Counted from the stretch's first letter, positions 25,840-35,270 are shown. The stretch: DNA of 64,000 bases from Propionigenium maris DSM 9537 (GCF_027925155.1 NZ_BSDY01000007.1:124001-188000), one strand, 5' to 3'. The notes: generated from the sequence alone by a model not told the origin. Numbers and translations are program-made.

Positions 25840-27042
25840 TTATCTCTTTAATAATATGGCAGTACCCATTCCTCCACCTATACATAGAGAGGCTATTCCA
25901 CTCTTACTGTCTCTCTTTACCATCTCATGAACCAGTGTAGTAATGATTCTGTTTCCAGAAGCCCCTATTGGATGCCCCAGAGCAATAGCTCCACCATTTA
26001 CATTACTTCTCTCTCTGATCCACTCCTCAGTTACGCCGTGCTGCTTGGAAAGCTCCTTCACTACTCCAAGAGACTGGGAAGCAAAGGCTTCATTTAACTC
26101 AAAAAGTTCCACATCGGCTAACTTAACATCTGTCTTGCTTAATAGATTGTTTATTGCAGGTACAGGCCCCATACCCATTATAGAAGGATCTACTCCTCCC
26201 TGACCTATGGCTGCTACCTCTGCAAGAGGCTTAAGGTTGTATTTTTCCACAGCTTCCTCTGAAGCCAGAAGAACTATACTCGCTCCGTCATTTAACCCTG
26301 ATGAGTTTCCTGCAGTTACCGAACCATCCTTCTTGAAGGCAGGTCTAAGACCTGCAAGCTTCTCTAAAGAAGTTCTTCTGTTTGGATACTCGTCCCTGTC
26401 AAATACGATAGTTTCCCTTCTTGTAACTATCTCCACTGGAACTATCTCATCCTTAAATCTGTCTGAATCCACAGCAGCTATTGCCTTCTCCTGAGATGCC
26501 ATTGCAAAGGCATCCTGCTCCTCTCTTGTAAGACTGTATTTTTCTACGATATTTTCAGCAGTGATTCCCATGTGATATCCGTTAAAGGCATCTGTAAGAC
26601 CATCCTTTATCATATGATCTGTCATCTTGAGGTCCATCATCTTATGACCGTTTCTTATAGCTGCAGGAGCTACAAATCCAGCCTGAGACATGGATTCCAC
26701 ACCACCAGCCAGGATAAGATCTCCCTCACCTGCTCTTATATTGTTTACTCCATTCATAAGAGCCTTCATTCCGCTTCCGCAGATTATATTCACTGAGTAA
26801 GCAGGTACTTCATATGGAATTCCTCCAGCTACAGCTGCCTGTCTTCCCACTCCCTGTCCATGTCCTGCTGAAAGGACATTTCCCAGGATAACCTCATCTA
26901 TATTCTTTGGATCAACTCCAGTTTCCTCTATAATACTTTTTATAACCCTTCCCCCGAGCTCAGCTGGTTCTACAGTTTTCAATGACCCTAAAAAACTTCC
27001 TATAGCTGTTCTCTTTGCACTTACAATATAAACCTTTTTCAC
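25840..27042 (-). CDS. Acetyl-CoA C-acetyltransferase (thiolase)
   Basis: 400 aa from GTG 27042 behind TAGGGGGAAAAAAG. Biosynthetic-type thiolase: acyl-accepting C88 in NIICGSGMK, NVNGGAIALGHPIGASG with the catalytic histidine, and the second cysteine in CIGGGMGTA near the C-terminus. Condenses two acetyl-CoA to acetoacetyl-CoA (or the reverse). It sits between the SDR (18 bases upstream) and MaoC. Confidence 0.95.
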   Translation of the reverse strand: MKKVYIVSAKRTAIGSFLGSLKTVEPAELGGRVIKSIIEETGVDPKNIDEVILGNVLSAGHGQGVGRQAAVAGGIPYEVPAYSVNIICGSGMKALMNGVNNIRAGEGDLILAGGVESMSQAGFVAPAAIRNGHKMMDLKMTDHMIKDGLTDAFNGYHMGITAENIVEKYSLTREEQDAFAMASQEKAIAAVDSDRFKDEIVPVEIVTRRETIVFDRDEYPNRRTSLEKLAGLRPAFKKDGSVTAGNSSGLNDGASIVLLASEEAVEKYNLKPLAEVAAIGQGGVDPSIMGMGPVPAINNLLSKTDVKLADVELFELNEAFASQSLGVVKELSKQHGVTEEWIRERSNVNGGAIALGHPIGASGNRIITTLVHEMVKRDSKSGIASLCIGGGMGTAILLKR

Positions 27043-27060
27043 CTTTTTTCCCCCTATAAA

Positions 27061-27780
27061 TTAAAGCCTCATTCCTCCGTTTACACTGAGTGTGTGACCT
27101 GTTATGTAACTTGCTTCATCACTTGCTAGGAACAGTGCCGCCTTAGCTATCTCCTCTGGCTGTCCCAGTCTTCCCATCATAGTCATCTTAGCAAACTTAT
27201 CCAGTAGATCCTGTGGTACAGTCTTTAAGATGTCTGTCATTATATATCCAGGAGCTATGGCATTTACCCTTACTGCCGCTCCCTTTCTTGCATACTCCTT
27301 AGCCCAAGTCTTAGATAATCCAATTACTCCAGCCTTAGTTGCTGCATAGTTTGCCTGACCGATATTTCCATACTCTCCAACTACAGAGGATATATTGATT
27401 ATAGAACCGGCACCATTTTGCATCATGTGCGGTCCCACATGCTTTGTAAGATTGAATACTCCCTTAAGGTTTACATCCATAACCAGATCCCACATCTCGT
27501 CATCTATCTTATGAGTCAGTGCATCCCTTGTTATCCCTGCGTTGTTTACAAGCACGTCTATCTTTCCATACTTTTCCACCACATAGTCGAAGATCTCCTT
27601 GCAGGCACCTGAATCAGTAACATTCAGCTTATACCCCTCAACATTGGAAGCTTCATATGTAAGATCACTCATATCTGCAGCTACTACCTGAGCTCCCTCC
27701 TTGGCAAATAACTTCGCCATCTCAGCACCCAGTCCATTAGCTCCACCAGTAACAAGACAAACCTTATCCTTCAATCTCAT
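27061..27780 (-). CDS. SDR-family acetoacetyl-CoA / 3-oxoacyl reductase (PhaB/FabG type)
   Basis: 239 aa; the start follows GAGGAGGGATTTTGTT. Classical SDR: TGGANGLG cofactor loop at residues 11-18, VNNAGITRDAL, catalytic Ser and YAATK motif (ISSVVGEYGNIGQANYAATK), and a C-terminal SYITGHTLSVNGGM. First gene of the cluster and directly before the thiolase, as phaB-type reductases often are. FabG/PhaB enzymes give the (R)-3-hydroxyacyl product, which matches the stereospecificity of MaoC/PhaJ. A role in fatty-acid synthesis is the alternative, but no fab neighbours are present. Confidence 0.9.
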   Translation of the reverse strand: MRLKDKVCLVTGGANGLGAEMAKLFAKEGAQVVAADMSDLTYEASNVEGYKLNVTDSGACKEIFDYVVEKYGKIDVLVNNAGITRDALTHKIDDEMWDLVMDVNLKGVFNLTKHVGPHMMQNGAGSIINISSVVGEYGNIGQANYAATKAGVIGLSKTWAKEYARKGAAVRVNAIAPGYIMTDILKTVPQDLLDKFAKMTMMGRLGQPEEIAKAALFLASDEASYITGHTLSVNGGMRL

Positions 27781-27818
27781 AACAAAATCCCTCCTCTATC
27801 TAAATTTTTTCATTCTTT

Positions 27819-27870
27819 GAGAACCTGTTCAATAATTAATTACTATACATTTTGATTAAAATCAACTTTT
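27819..27870 (-). promoter_or_regulatory. Putative promoter and operator of the butyrate cluster
   Basis: TTGATT-AA-AATCAA at 27852-27865 is an inverted repeat. On the minus strand its first arm can act as a -35 (TTGATT) with a TAATTA -10 after 17 bases. It lies between the double-TetR gene and the SDR and is a candidate site for that regulator. Confidence 0.4.
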
Positions 27871-27929
27871 TTTCTAAATTTTGATCCTTTTTAATTCAAA
27901 AATCCCTAAAACTGATATAAAAAAGCATA

Positions 27930-27951
27930 AAAAAAATAGCCTAAGCTATTT
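27930..27951 (-). terminator. Intrinsic terminator after the double-TetR gene
   Basis: Minus strand AAATAGC, loop TTAG, GCTATTT followed by TTTTATG; 24 bases past the stop at 27975. Confidence 0.82.
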
Positions 27952-27974
27952 TGCTCAGACTATTTATTGAGAGG

Positions 27975-29090
27975 TTATTCAGAAATACCATCCTCCAGGT
28001 AACCCTTCAGTTTATTGAGAAGCTTCCCTCTCCTTCCCTCATCCTCTGTGTGATAGAGGTCAATTTGGGAGTAGTGGGCTATCCCTAGAATACAATTTAT
28101 AATGACATTATTTTTTTCCGTCCTCTCCATCTGAAGGGCGGAGTAGAGAAACTCTCCCAGGGAATCATAGAGGGCTTCCACCCCTCTCTGGGATATGAAC
28201 TCAGCTTCCCTCATAAACCGGTACTTGTGGGGATCCTCATGGAAGAACTTAAGGAATCTTTCCAGGACCTCAACTACCCTCTCTACACGGCTCTCCTCTG
28301 AAAACTCCTCCCATGAGAGGTAGCTCAGAAGATCTTTTTGAACCTTTTTCAGGATCTCCTCAAAAAAGTTCTCCTTGGTCTCAAAGTTCAGGTAGAAACT
28401 TCCCACACTGCTTCCCACTGCCTTGGCTATCTGGGATATCTTTACACTGTTAAATCCCTTCTCTCCAAAGAGCCTCATCCCCTTCTCCAGGATCTCCTCT
28501 CTTATATCTACCTCCTGGCTCTCTGCTTCCTCCCCATAGATAAGGCTCCTGGTCAGGGCCGGATTCTCCCCTATCCCTCCTGCTATGAAGTTTCTCAGAC
28601 ACCTGGTAGGCAGAGGTGACTCGATCCTTGTGTTTTTAACGCTCACATATCTTATTCCAGAGGTAATATAGAGATACTCCTCATCATCTACCTCCCTGCC
28701 ATAGATACGGCTCAGAGCCTTGAGGTAGATATCCCCTCTGAGGGTCTCCTCATACTCTGTAAACCTGTACTCTCCCTCACGACAGGCAGCCAGCAGGTTT
28801 TCCATCTCCATGGCGCTGTGAAATATGAGCTCGATATAGGACAGCAGCTTAGAGGAGGGAGTAACCCCCTCTATAAGAGTTGTGTTCTTGCTCAGCTCAT
28901 GTACCGTCATATCCAGGACATCCTTGTAGATCTCCTCCTTGTTTTTAAAGTACTTATATATAATCCCGTTGGATACCCCTGCATTCCTGCAGATCTTAGC
29001 TACAGAAACGTTGTCATACCCCTCTGTACCAAATAAAAATATCGCAGAATCCAGTATCTTCCTTCTAGTAGTGACCTTCTTTATTTTCAT
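27975..29090 (-). CDS. Tandem (double) TetR-family regulator
   Basis: 371 aa, about twice the usual TetR length. Two separate TetR helix-turn-helix units are visible: residues 8-56 (RRKILDSAIFLFGTEGYDNV, SVAKICRNAGVSNGIIYKYF) and about 197-245 (EEILEKGMRLFGEKGFNSV, KISQIAKAVGSSVGSFYLNF). Each is followed by a helical region of about 120-140 residues resembling a TetR ligand domain, so this looks like a fused head-to-tail pair rather than one regulator with a spare domain. It sits directly upstream of the butyrate genes on the same strand, separated by a terminator, and is their likely regulator. Ligand unknown; an acyl-CoA is a reasonable guess. Confidence 0.9.
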   Translation of the reverse strand: MKIKKVTTRRKILDSAIFLFGTEGYDNVSVAKICRNAGVSNGIIYKYFKNKEEIYKDVLDMTVHELSKNTTLIEGVTPSSKLLSYIELIFHSAMEMENLLAACREGEYRFTEYEETLRGDIYLKALSRIYGREVDDEEYLYITSGIRYVSVKNTRIESPLPTRCLRNFIAGGIGENPALTRSLIYGEEAESQEVDIREEILEKGMRLFGEKGFNSVKISQIAKAVGSSVGSFYLNFETKENFFEEILKKVQKDLLSYLSWEEFSEESRVERVVEVLERFLKFFHEDPHKYRFMREAEFISQRGVEALYDSLGEFLYSALQMERTEKNNVIINCILGIAHYSQIDLYHTEDEGRRGKLLNKLKGYLEDGISE

Positions 29091-29361
29091 ACTTTCTCCC
29101 TCAATAGAAATCTGATTTTTTAAATCTATATTAAATATTAGCGAATTTACCTCTCAATTTGAAAAAGTTCTCAATATATAATATACCACATATTTTTCAA
29201 AAATCGTTTATTTTAAATACATTAAATGCTAAAAAAGGATGCCAAAAGACCAAAATATCGAACAAGATGTGAACCACCTTTCAATTTTATCACCCTTATC
29301 TATCAACCTTAGGGCGGGGGGACACCCAGGACCTTTTTCCTCTAGCACCAGCTTCAAAAAA

Positions 29362-29391
29362 AAGAAAAAAAAAGAGCAGCTGAGCTGCTCT
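29362..29391 (-). terminator. Terminator overlapping the fadL stop
   Basis: AGAGCAGC, TGA, GCTGCTCT stem with a long T-run (interrupted by one C) on the minus strand. The stem starts on the stop codon of the FadL-like gene. The remaining 29091-29361 gap is AT-rich upstream sequence of the TetR gene plus a short GC-rich patch near 29311 with no recognised element. Confidence 0.9.
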
Positions 29392-30559
29392 AAAGTTTTG
29401 TATTTACACCTACTCCAAAGAGGGTTTCCCTTCTTCTTGAGATAACCTCCTGTCCTGCCACCTGGGCTTCCCCTTTCTTATAGAAGATGATTCCCACTCC
29501 AAAGTTTATCTCGGTATTTGGAGAGTATTTATACCTCAGTCCCGTACCTACCTGGTGGGCATCCAGTTCAGTGATCTCCATAATCCCCTCATTGTTGTCC
29601 CCCTTATCTGTATAGGCATACCCTAAGATCAGATCAAACTTTTCATTTACATACTGCTCAAAGGACACCGAGTACTCATAGGTATCATCATATTCCCCAT
29701 AGAGGTCCTTATCCACATCCTTATCACTTTCAAAGATCCAGTCGTATCCAAAGTATACCCCCTGATATTCATTGAGTTCATAGCTTGTTCCCAGGGAGAG
29801 TATTGCAGGAAAGTTTTTCCTGTGATCCCTTGAGTACCTTCCAAAGAGGATATCCACTACCCCCTCCTCACCCTTCTTCAGGCTTCCGTCATAGCTGAGG
29901 CTCGTTTCTCCAAGGTACTTAGCTGCCACATCCCACTTTTCTGTTACTCTGGCATGGATTCCTATTTCTGGGGCTATTCCCCAGGCATCTACCCTGGACT
30001 CAAACTCCCTTCCGTTTTTCGTTTTACCCTCTGCCTCTATCCTGGAGTATACCCATCTCCCCCCAATGGACATGGAAATATCCTCCCTCACCATGTAGGA
30101 AACTCCGAATATCCCTCCTGGGTGAATGAGCGTAGCATCAAAGTCCTCCACTGTGGGAGTGGAGATATCATACTCTAAAAGTCCTCCCTGTCCTATATTT
30201 CCAAAGCCAAGGTAGTAGGCTGCCCTATCCCTTTTGTAGATATAGGAAAAACTTGGAAGAACCTGGGGATCATCTGTATCTAGTTTCAGTCCCCCTACCC
30301 TGGTTTCGTAGTCTGTACCTACAACATAGGCTCCATAATGGAAGTGGTGTCCATCCTCTAAGAATGCCGATCCTGCAGGATTGTAGAAAACTGCTTCAGC
30401 TGATACTGCCGACTGCTGAGCCGGATTGGCTGCAGATGAGTTGGTGGTATTGGTGAGTATCTCTATCCCTCCAACTGAATATGCATAGGAGGTACAAATT
30501 ACAAATATGACATAAACAAGACCTCTTACTCTAAAAAATTGCTTCCCTCTTTCCTTCAT
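29390..30559 (-). CDS. FadL/OmpP1-type outer-membrane hydrophobe transporter
   Basis: 389 aa from ATG 30559, chosen because AAGGAGAGAAT precedes it and it gives a signal peptide (residues 1-28, ending SYAYS). The mature N-terminus carries the FadL hatch region: NTTNSSAANPAQQSAVSAEAVFYNPAGSAFL, including the NPA motif. The rest alternates as amphipathic beta strands with many aromatic girdle residues, and the C-terminus is FGVGVNTKL. Family members pass fatty acids or aromatic hydrocarbons across the outer membrane. It is divergent from a periplasmic alkylsulfatase, which suggests uptake of amphiphilic substrates, by inference. Confidence 0.9.
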   Translation of the reverse strand: MKERGKQFFRVRGLVYVIFVICTSYAYSVGGIEILTNTTNSSAANPAQQSAVSAEAVFYNPAGSAFLEDGHHFHYGAYVVGTDYETRVGGLKLDTDDPQVLPSFSYIYKRDRAAYYLGFGNIGQGGLLEYDISTPTVEDFDATLIHPGGIFGVSYMVREDISMSIGGRWVYSRIEAEGKTKNGREFESRVDAWGIAPEIGIHARVTEKWDVAAKYLGETSLSYDGSLKKGEEGVVDILFGRYSRDHRKNFPAILSLGTSYELNEYQGVYFGYDWIFESDKDVDKDLYGEYDDTYEYSVSFEQYVNEKFDLILGYAYTDKGDNNEGIMEITELDAHQVGTGLRYKYSPNTEINFGVGIIFYKKGEAQVAGQEVISRRRETLFGVGVNTKL

Positions 30560-30789
30560 ATTCTCTCCTTTTACCTTATCTCGACTTTTCCACACTATTC
30601 AATGGGTGAATCTTTTTTCCTTCTGTAATCTTTAGAACTTCATTCATTCCTTGCAATCTATAGAAGGACTCTGTTTTTGTATAAAAAGGAGGAATCTTTA
30701 ACACTCCCCAATATAATGGGTTAAAGTATTTCTTTAACAACCAGGGAGTTAAAAACTTTTATTAAATACAGGGTAGATAGGAGGATTTT

Positions 30790-32859
30790 ATGAGATGTAA
30801 AAGCTTTAAGGTAATGGCAATAGCCCTTACTGCAATTCTTTGCACCAGTAATATCATAGTTGCTGCCACTGGAGATACCCACTTTCACGAAAAGGGAAAG
30901 AAAGCTTCTACGTTTACCATCGAGGAGAGAAATAAGCAAAAGGCGGCCCTTCCATTTTCAGATAAGAGGGATTTCGAGGAGGCTAAGCGGGGATTTATAG
31001 CAGCTCCCCAGTATAAGCAGATTATGGCTGAGAAGGGTCACGTTGCCTGGGATATAGGTAGCTATGAGTGGCTCCTGGAAGGAAGAGACTTTGACAGTAT
31101 CCACCCCTCCCTTCAGAGGCAGGCTATCCTCAATATGGAGTATGGTCTCTACGAGGTACTTCCAGACAAGATCTATCAGGTGCGTGGATTTGACCTGGCA
31201 AATATAACTTTTATAAAGGGAAAGACTGGATGGATCGTCTTTGATCCCCTCACTGCCAAGGAAACTGCTGCTGCTGCACTGAAGTTTATCAATGAGCAGC
31301 TTGGGGAGCGTCCAGTTGTTGCTGTGGTATACTCCCACTCCCATGCAGACCACTTTGGTGGAGTTAGAGGTGTAGTCGATGAAAAGGATGTTACAAGTGG
31401 CAAGGTAAAGGTTATAGCACCTGTGGGATTCATGGAACATGCTGTATCTGAAAATGTTTCCGCAGGTAATGCCATGAACAGAAGACTCTTCTATCAGTAT
31501 GGTGTACTTCTTCCGAGGGCTCCTTATGGACATGTGGATCAGTCTATAGGTAAGAACACCGCTGCCGGTAATCTGGGACTCATCAAGCCAAATGTTACTA
31601 TAGAAAAGGATATAGAGGAGCTCACTGTAGACGGAATTAAGATGGTATTCCAGAATACTCCGGGAACTGAGGCTCCCGCTGAGATGAATACATACTTCCC
31701 GGATATGAAGGCATTCTGGGCAGCTGAAAATATCACTGGTACTATCCACAATATCTATACCCTCAGGGGAGCTCTTGTAAGGGATGCTCTGGAATGGTCT
31801 AAACAGATCAACAAAGCTCTCTATCTCTTTGGTCAGGAAACCGAAGTAATGTTTGCCTCCCACTCATGGCCTCGTTGGGGTAATGAGCGTATCCAGGAGG
31901 TAATGAGGGCCCAGAGGGATACCTATGCAAACCTGAATAACGGTGTCCTTCACCTTGCCAATCAGGGAGTCACTATAAATGAAATCCACAATGAGTATGA
32001 GGTCCCTGAAAGCCTTCAGCAGCAGTGGGCAGCTAGAAGCTACCACGGTTCTGTGGAACACAACAGTAGAGCTGTAGTAAACAGGTATCTGGGATACTGG
32101 GACGGTAATCCTACCACCCTTATCCCCCTTTCTCCAGAGGAATCAGCCCCTCTCTATGTTAAGATGATGGGAGGCTCCCGAAAGATCCTCAGAGAAGGTA
32201 AAAAGTTATACAATGACGGAAAATACCTCTATGCCCAGGAGATCTTAAATAAGCTTGTATATGCTGAGCCAGACAATCAGAAGGCAAAGGATCTTTTGGC
32301 AGATGTATTTGAACAGATCGGATACCAGCAGGAGAGCCCTAGTGTCCGTAACAGTTTCCTGGCTGCTGCCCTTGAACTGCGTTCGGGAATCCCTGGAGGG
32401 GCTTCCCCTAAAACAGCTGGACCAGATGTTATAAGGGCCATGACCACAGAACTGTGGCTGGATTTCCTTGGAATACGACTGGATAGCCAAAGAGCCGGAG
32501 ATAAGGAGTTTACAATAAACCTGATTACTCCCGATAACAAGGAGGAGTTTATTGTGGAACTTAGCAATGCTACCCTCACAAATATAGAGGGATACCAGTC
32601 CGACGCTCCAGACCTCACCATTACCATAGACAGATCCGACTTAGAGGAGGTTATGATGGGAGCTGTTACCTTTGATGACCAGATCAAGTCTGGAAAGGCA
32701 AAGCTCAAGGGAGACCGTGGGGCATATGATACCCTTAAATCTCTTCTGGTTCAGTTTGAGCTGGGATTTGAGCTTATGCCTGGTACTGGAGAGAAGGATA
32801 TCACCCCTGAGAAGAAACCATTTGAACAGGGAGATATCGGAGACTCTGCAGGTGGATAG
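30790..32859 (+). CDS. Periplasmic linear alkylsulfatase (SdsA/BDS1 family)
   Basis: 689 aa, normal for the family, with an N-terminal signal peptide (about residues 1-26). The metallo-beta-lactamase core holds the zinc motif YSHSHADHFGG near residues 182-192, preceded by GWIVFDPLTAKET; the second metal-site regions are EMNTYFPDMKAFWAAENI and FASHSWPRWGNERI. Then comes a helical dimerisation domain and a C-terminal SCP2-like domain (about 555-680). Such enzymes cut inorganic sulfate from alkyl sulfates such as SDS. It would supply sulfate and an alcohol in the periplasm. Confidence 0.93.
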   Translation: MRCKSFKVMAIALTAILCTSNIIVAATGDTHFHEKGKKASTFTIEERNKQKAALPFSDKRDFEEAKRGFIAAPQYKQIMAEKGHVAWDIGSYEWLLEGRDFDSIHPSLQRQAILNMEYGLYEVLPDKIYQVRGFDLANITFIKGKTGWIVFDPLTAKETAAAALKFINEQLGERPVVAVVYSHSHADHFGGVRGVVDEKDVTSGKVKVIAPVGFMEHAVSENVSAGNAMNRRLFYQYGVLLPRAPYGHVDQSIGKNTAAGNLGLIKPNVTIEKDIEELTVDGIKMVFQNTPGTEAPAEMNTYFPDMKAFWAAENITGTIHNIYTLRGALVRDALEWSKQINKALYLFGQETEVMFASHSWPRWGNERIQEVMRAQRDTYANLNNGVLHLANQGVTINEIHNEYEVPESLQQQWAARSYHGSVEHNSRAVVNRYLGYWDGNPTTLIPLSPEESAPLYVKMMGGSRKILREGKKLYNDGKYLYAQEILNKLVYAEPDNQKAKDLLADVFEQIGYQQESPSVRNSFLAAALELRSGIPGGASPKTAGPDVIRAMTTELWLDFLGIRLDSQRAGDKEFTINLITPDNKEEFIVELSNATLTNIEGYQSDAPDLTITIDRSDLEEVMMGAVTFDDQIKSGKAKLKGDRGAYDTLKSLLVQFELGFELMPGTGEKDITPEKKPFEQGDIGDSAGG

Positions 32860-32883
32860 AGGGAACTTATTAAACCATATTGG

Positions 32884-32915
32884 AGAGAGTCCTGAATTTC
32901 AGGGCTCTCTTTTCT
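32884..32915 (+). terminator. Intrinsic terminator after the alkylsulfatase
   Basis: AGAGAGTCCTGA pairs with TCAGGGCTCTCT (one G-T) and is followed by TTTTCTT. Confidence 0.88.
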
Positions 32916-33046
32916 TATTGTTCCTATTTAGTCTTTATCCCATCCAGCCTTACTGAGGAGAATAATAAAGGAAAGCTACTGCAAAGGGCGAAGGAAACCT
33001 TTAGTGTGCTTTAATCAGGAGTAAAAATAATATTGGAGGAGATTTT

Positions 33047-34438
33047 ATGTGCGATTATTCTAAGATGGCTGAAGCCTATAAGATAAAGATGGTGGAGAGC
33101 ATCTCCCTTATTCCAAAGGAGGAGAGGGAGAGAAGGATAGTAGAGGCTGGGTATAACCAGTTTGCCCTGAGGGCAGAGGATATCTTTATAGATCTCCTTA
33201 CAGACTCGGGAACAGGAGCCATGAGCGACAAGCAGTGGTCTGCTCTCATGTTGGGGGATGAGTCCTATGCTGGAAGCAGAAGTTTCTACAGGCTGGAGGA
33301 AGCCGTTAAAGGTGTAGTAGGATACAGATACTTTGTTCCCACCCACCAGGGAAGGGGAGCGGAAAATGTGCTCTTCCCCCTTCTAATAAAAGAGGGGCAG
33401 TATGTTATAAATAATATGCACTTTGATACCACCAAGGCCCATGTGGAGCTCAAGGGAGGAAGGGCTGTAAACATGGTTATCCAGGAGGCCTATGATACAC
33501 AGCTAGAGCATCCCTTCAAGGGGAATGTGGATATAGAGGAAATGGAGAGGTTTATCCTTGAAAAGGGCAGGGAAAATATAGCCTTTATTATGATTACCAT
33601 CACCTGTAACTCTGCAGGGGGACAGCCCGTTTCCATGGATAATATCCGTGAGGTGAGAAGGGTAGCCGATAGATACAACTTAAAAGTGGTCTTCGACTCA
33701 GCCAGGTTTGCTGAAAATGCATACTTTATAAAAAGAAGGGAGGATGAGTTTAAGGACCGGGAGATCTCCTCCATCATAAGGGAGATGTTTTCCTATGGAG
33801 ATGCCCTCACCATGTCTGCCAAGAAGGACGCCATAGTAAATATGGGAGGAATGATCGCCATAAGGGAGGATGAAAAGCTATACACTCAGGTGAGAGCTAT
33901 GGTTGTGCCCATGGAGGGCTTCCCTACCTATGGGGGGCTTTCTGGAAGGGATATGGATGCCATGGCTGTGGGACTTGTGGAAAGTACAGATGAAGCCTAT
34001 CTCTCCACAAGAATAGGACAGATAGAGTATTTAGCTGACAAACTTATAGAGGCCGGGATTCCTATCCAGAGGCCGGTAGGGGGACATGCGGTCTTTGTAG
34101 ATGCCAGAAGGTTCCTTCCCCACGTTCCATTTAACCAATTTCCCGCCCAGGCTCTCTGCGTAGAGCTCTACAGGGAAGCAGGAGTAAGGGGAGTGGAGAT
34201 AGGATCATTCCTCCTGGGAAGGGATCCAGATAGCGGCCAGCAGCTGGAATCTCCCCTGGAGCTGCTGAGGCTCACCATCCCAAGGAGGGTTTATACAAAC
34301 AGTCATATGGATGTGGTGGCCGCTGCCCTTATTAATATCTACAAGAGGCGGCAGGAGATAGGGGGCTATGAGATAGTCTCGGAGCCAGAGGTACTGAGGC
34401 ACTTTACTGCCAGGTTGAAACCTGTAAAGGACAGATAG
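33047..34438 (+). CDS. tnaA: Tryptophanase / tyrosine phenol-lyase family beta-eliminating lyase
   Basis: 463 aa behind TTGGAGGAGATTTT. PLP enzyme that splits an aromatic amino acid into the ring compound, pyruvate and ammonia. Motifs: [66 protein letters not shown], the PLP lysine in MSAKKDA near residue 258, and [11 protein letters not shown]. The [11 protein letters not shown] and [11 protein letters not shown] forms favour tryptophanase over tyrosine phenol-lyase, but the two are close and substrate is not certain. The 130-base leader shows no clear TnaC-like leader peptide and no permease gene follows. Confidence 0.88.
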   Translation: MCDYSKMAEAYKIKMVESISLIPKEERERRIVEAGYNQFALRAEDIFIDLLTDSGTGAMSDKQWSALMLGDESYAGSRSFYRLEEAVKGVVGYRYFVPTHQGRGAENVLFPLLIKEGQYVINNMHFDTTKAHVELKGGRAVNMVIQEAYDTQLEHPFKGNVDIEEMERFILEKGRENIAFIMITITCNSAGGQPVSMDNIREVRRVADRYNLKVVFDSARFAENAYFIKRREDEFKDREISSIIREMFSYGDALTMSAKKDAIVNMGGMIAIREDEKLYTQVRAMVVPMEGFPTYGGLSGRDMDAMAVGLVESTDEAYLSTRIGQIEYLADKLIEAGIPIQRPVGGHAVFVDARRFLPHVPFNQFPAQALCVELYREAGVRGVEIGSFLLGRDPDSGQQLESPLELLRLTIPRRVYTNSHMDVVAAALINIYKRRQEIGGYEIVSEPEVLRHFTARLKPVKDR

Positions 34439-34576
34439 TTACCCTCTGAGGTCCTGTTAATATTAAATTCTTCTTTGGAGCGATAGTCTAAAACTTTTTC
34501 TTCCTCCTGGGATAGTGGTATCCTTAAGGGAAAAATAGTGGTATAATAATGTTATTAATATAGAGGGAGAAATACT

Positions 34577-34786
34577 ATGAAGATACAATTAAGCAGGATT
34601 ACCGGTATATTGTCGTCCCAGGACTATCTTACCTATGAAAGGCTCCTAGACGAGATGCTTCATGAGGTTAAAAAGGGGAATGTGGTTGTTATAGAGGGAA
34701 GTAGTATGATACTATCTACTACAAAAGAGGTAGATGACTTTAACCGTAAGATGGTACAGGTCCACGGGATCTACGGACTAATATAG
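34577..34786 (+). CDS. Small protein of unknown function
   Basis: 69 aa behind AGAGGGAGAAATACT, with a TATAAT box about 35 bases upstream (34543-34548). It has no signal peptide or membrane segment. The central part (VVVIEGSSMILSTTKEVDDFNRKM) suggests a small alpha/beta fold. It ends 12 bases before the DUF2914 gene and shares its AGGAGG-bearing junction, so the two are likely cotranscribed. No family recognised. Confidence 0.7.
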   Translation: MKIQLSRITGILSSQDYLTYERLLDEMLHEVKKGNVVVIEGSSMILSTTKEVDDFNRKMVQVHGIYGLI

Positions 34787-34798
34787 GAGGAGGTAACT

Positions 34799-35188
34799 AT
34801 GAAAAAACTTATTCTTATTATAATGATGGTAGTTGCTGGGTTCACCGCATACAGCCAACAGGACTACAACCTGGAGAGAGCTCTCCTCACAGACAATGTT
34901 GTCAACAGGGAGCCTGGGCTTTCAACAAGTAAATTCAACCTATACTCCAAGGGGTACTTCTACACAGAGTTTAAGAATATAGGGGAGGAGAGGACCATCT
35001 ACCACAACTGGTACTACCTGGGGGAGGAAGATGAGAAGACTCTCACCGCCTCTGTGGAACTTAAGATTGCTGGATTCAGATGGAGAACATGGTCTACTAA
35101 GCACCTCTATCTTCCTGGAAAGTGGAAGGTAGAAGTTGTAGATGATGAGGATAACCTTATTACTGAGACCACCTTTACAGTGGAGTAG
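34799..35188 (+). CDS. Secreted DUF2914-like protein
   Basis: 129 aa behind AGGAGGTAACT. Signal peptide at residues 1-19 (KKLILIIMMVVAGFTAYS). The mature part fits the DUF2914 pattern: TIYHNWYYLGEED, then LKIAGFRWRTWSTKHL, then PGKWKVEVVDDEDNLITETTFTVE. Members are small beta-sandwich domains of unknown function in the periplasm. It ends at a strong bidirectional terminator. Confidence 0.82.
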   Translation: MKKLILIIMMVVAGFTAYSQQDYNLERALLTDNVVNREPGLSTSKFNLYSKGYFYTEFKNIGEERTIYHNWYYLGEEDEKTLTASVELKIAGFRWRTWSTKHLYLPGKWKVEVVDDEDNLITETTFTVE

Positions 35189-35242
35189 TTTTTACCAGCT
35201 GTAGCTAATTAGCTTTAAGCTAAAATTTATTGGAATTTTACT

Positions 35243-35270
35243 AAAAAAAGGACCCATTGGTCCTTTTTTT
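35243..35270. terminator. Bidirectional terminator
   Basis: AAAAAAAGGACC, loop CATT, GGTCCTTTTTTT. Serves the DUF2914 gene on the plus strand and the EAL fragment on the minus strand. Confidence 0.93.

Noticed and set aside
29239-29445. 68-codon plus-strand frame and a minus-strand coding-like stretch near 29230-29350
   Set aside because: The first runs through the fadL terminator and has no ribosome binding site. The second reads open for about 35 codons but lacks a start signal, so it is not called even as a remnant.
30958-31863. 301-codon minus-strand frame inside the alkylsulfatase gene
   Set aside because: The plus strand carries a full-length, motif-complete alkylsulfatase; the antisense frame has no start signal or known domain.
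32911-33046. Possible TnaC-type leader peptide upstream of the tryptophanase-like gene
   Set aside because: No short ORF with a Trp codon followed by a Pro-rich end and a ribosome binding site was found in the leader.
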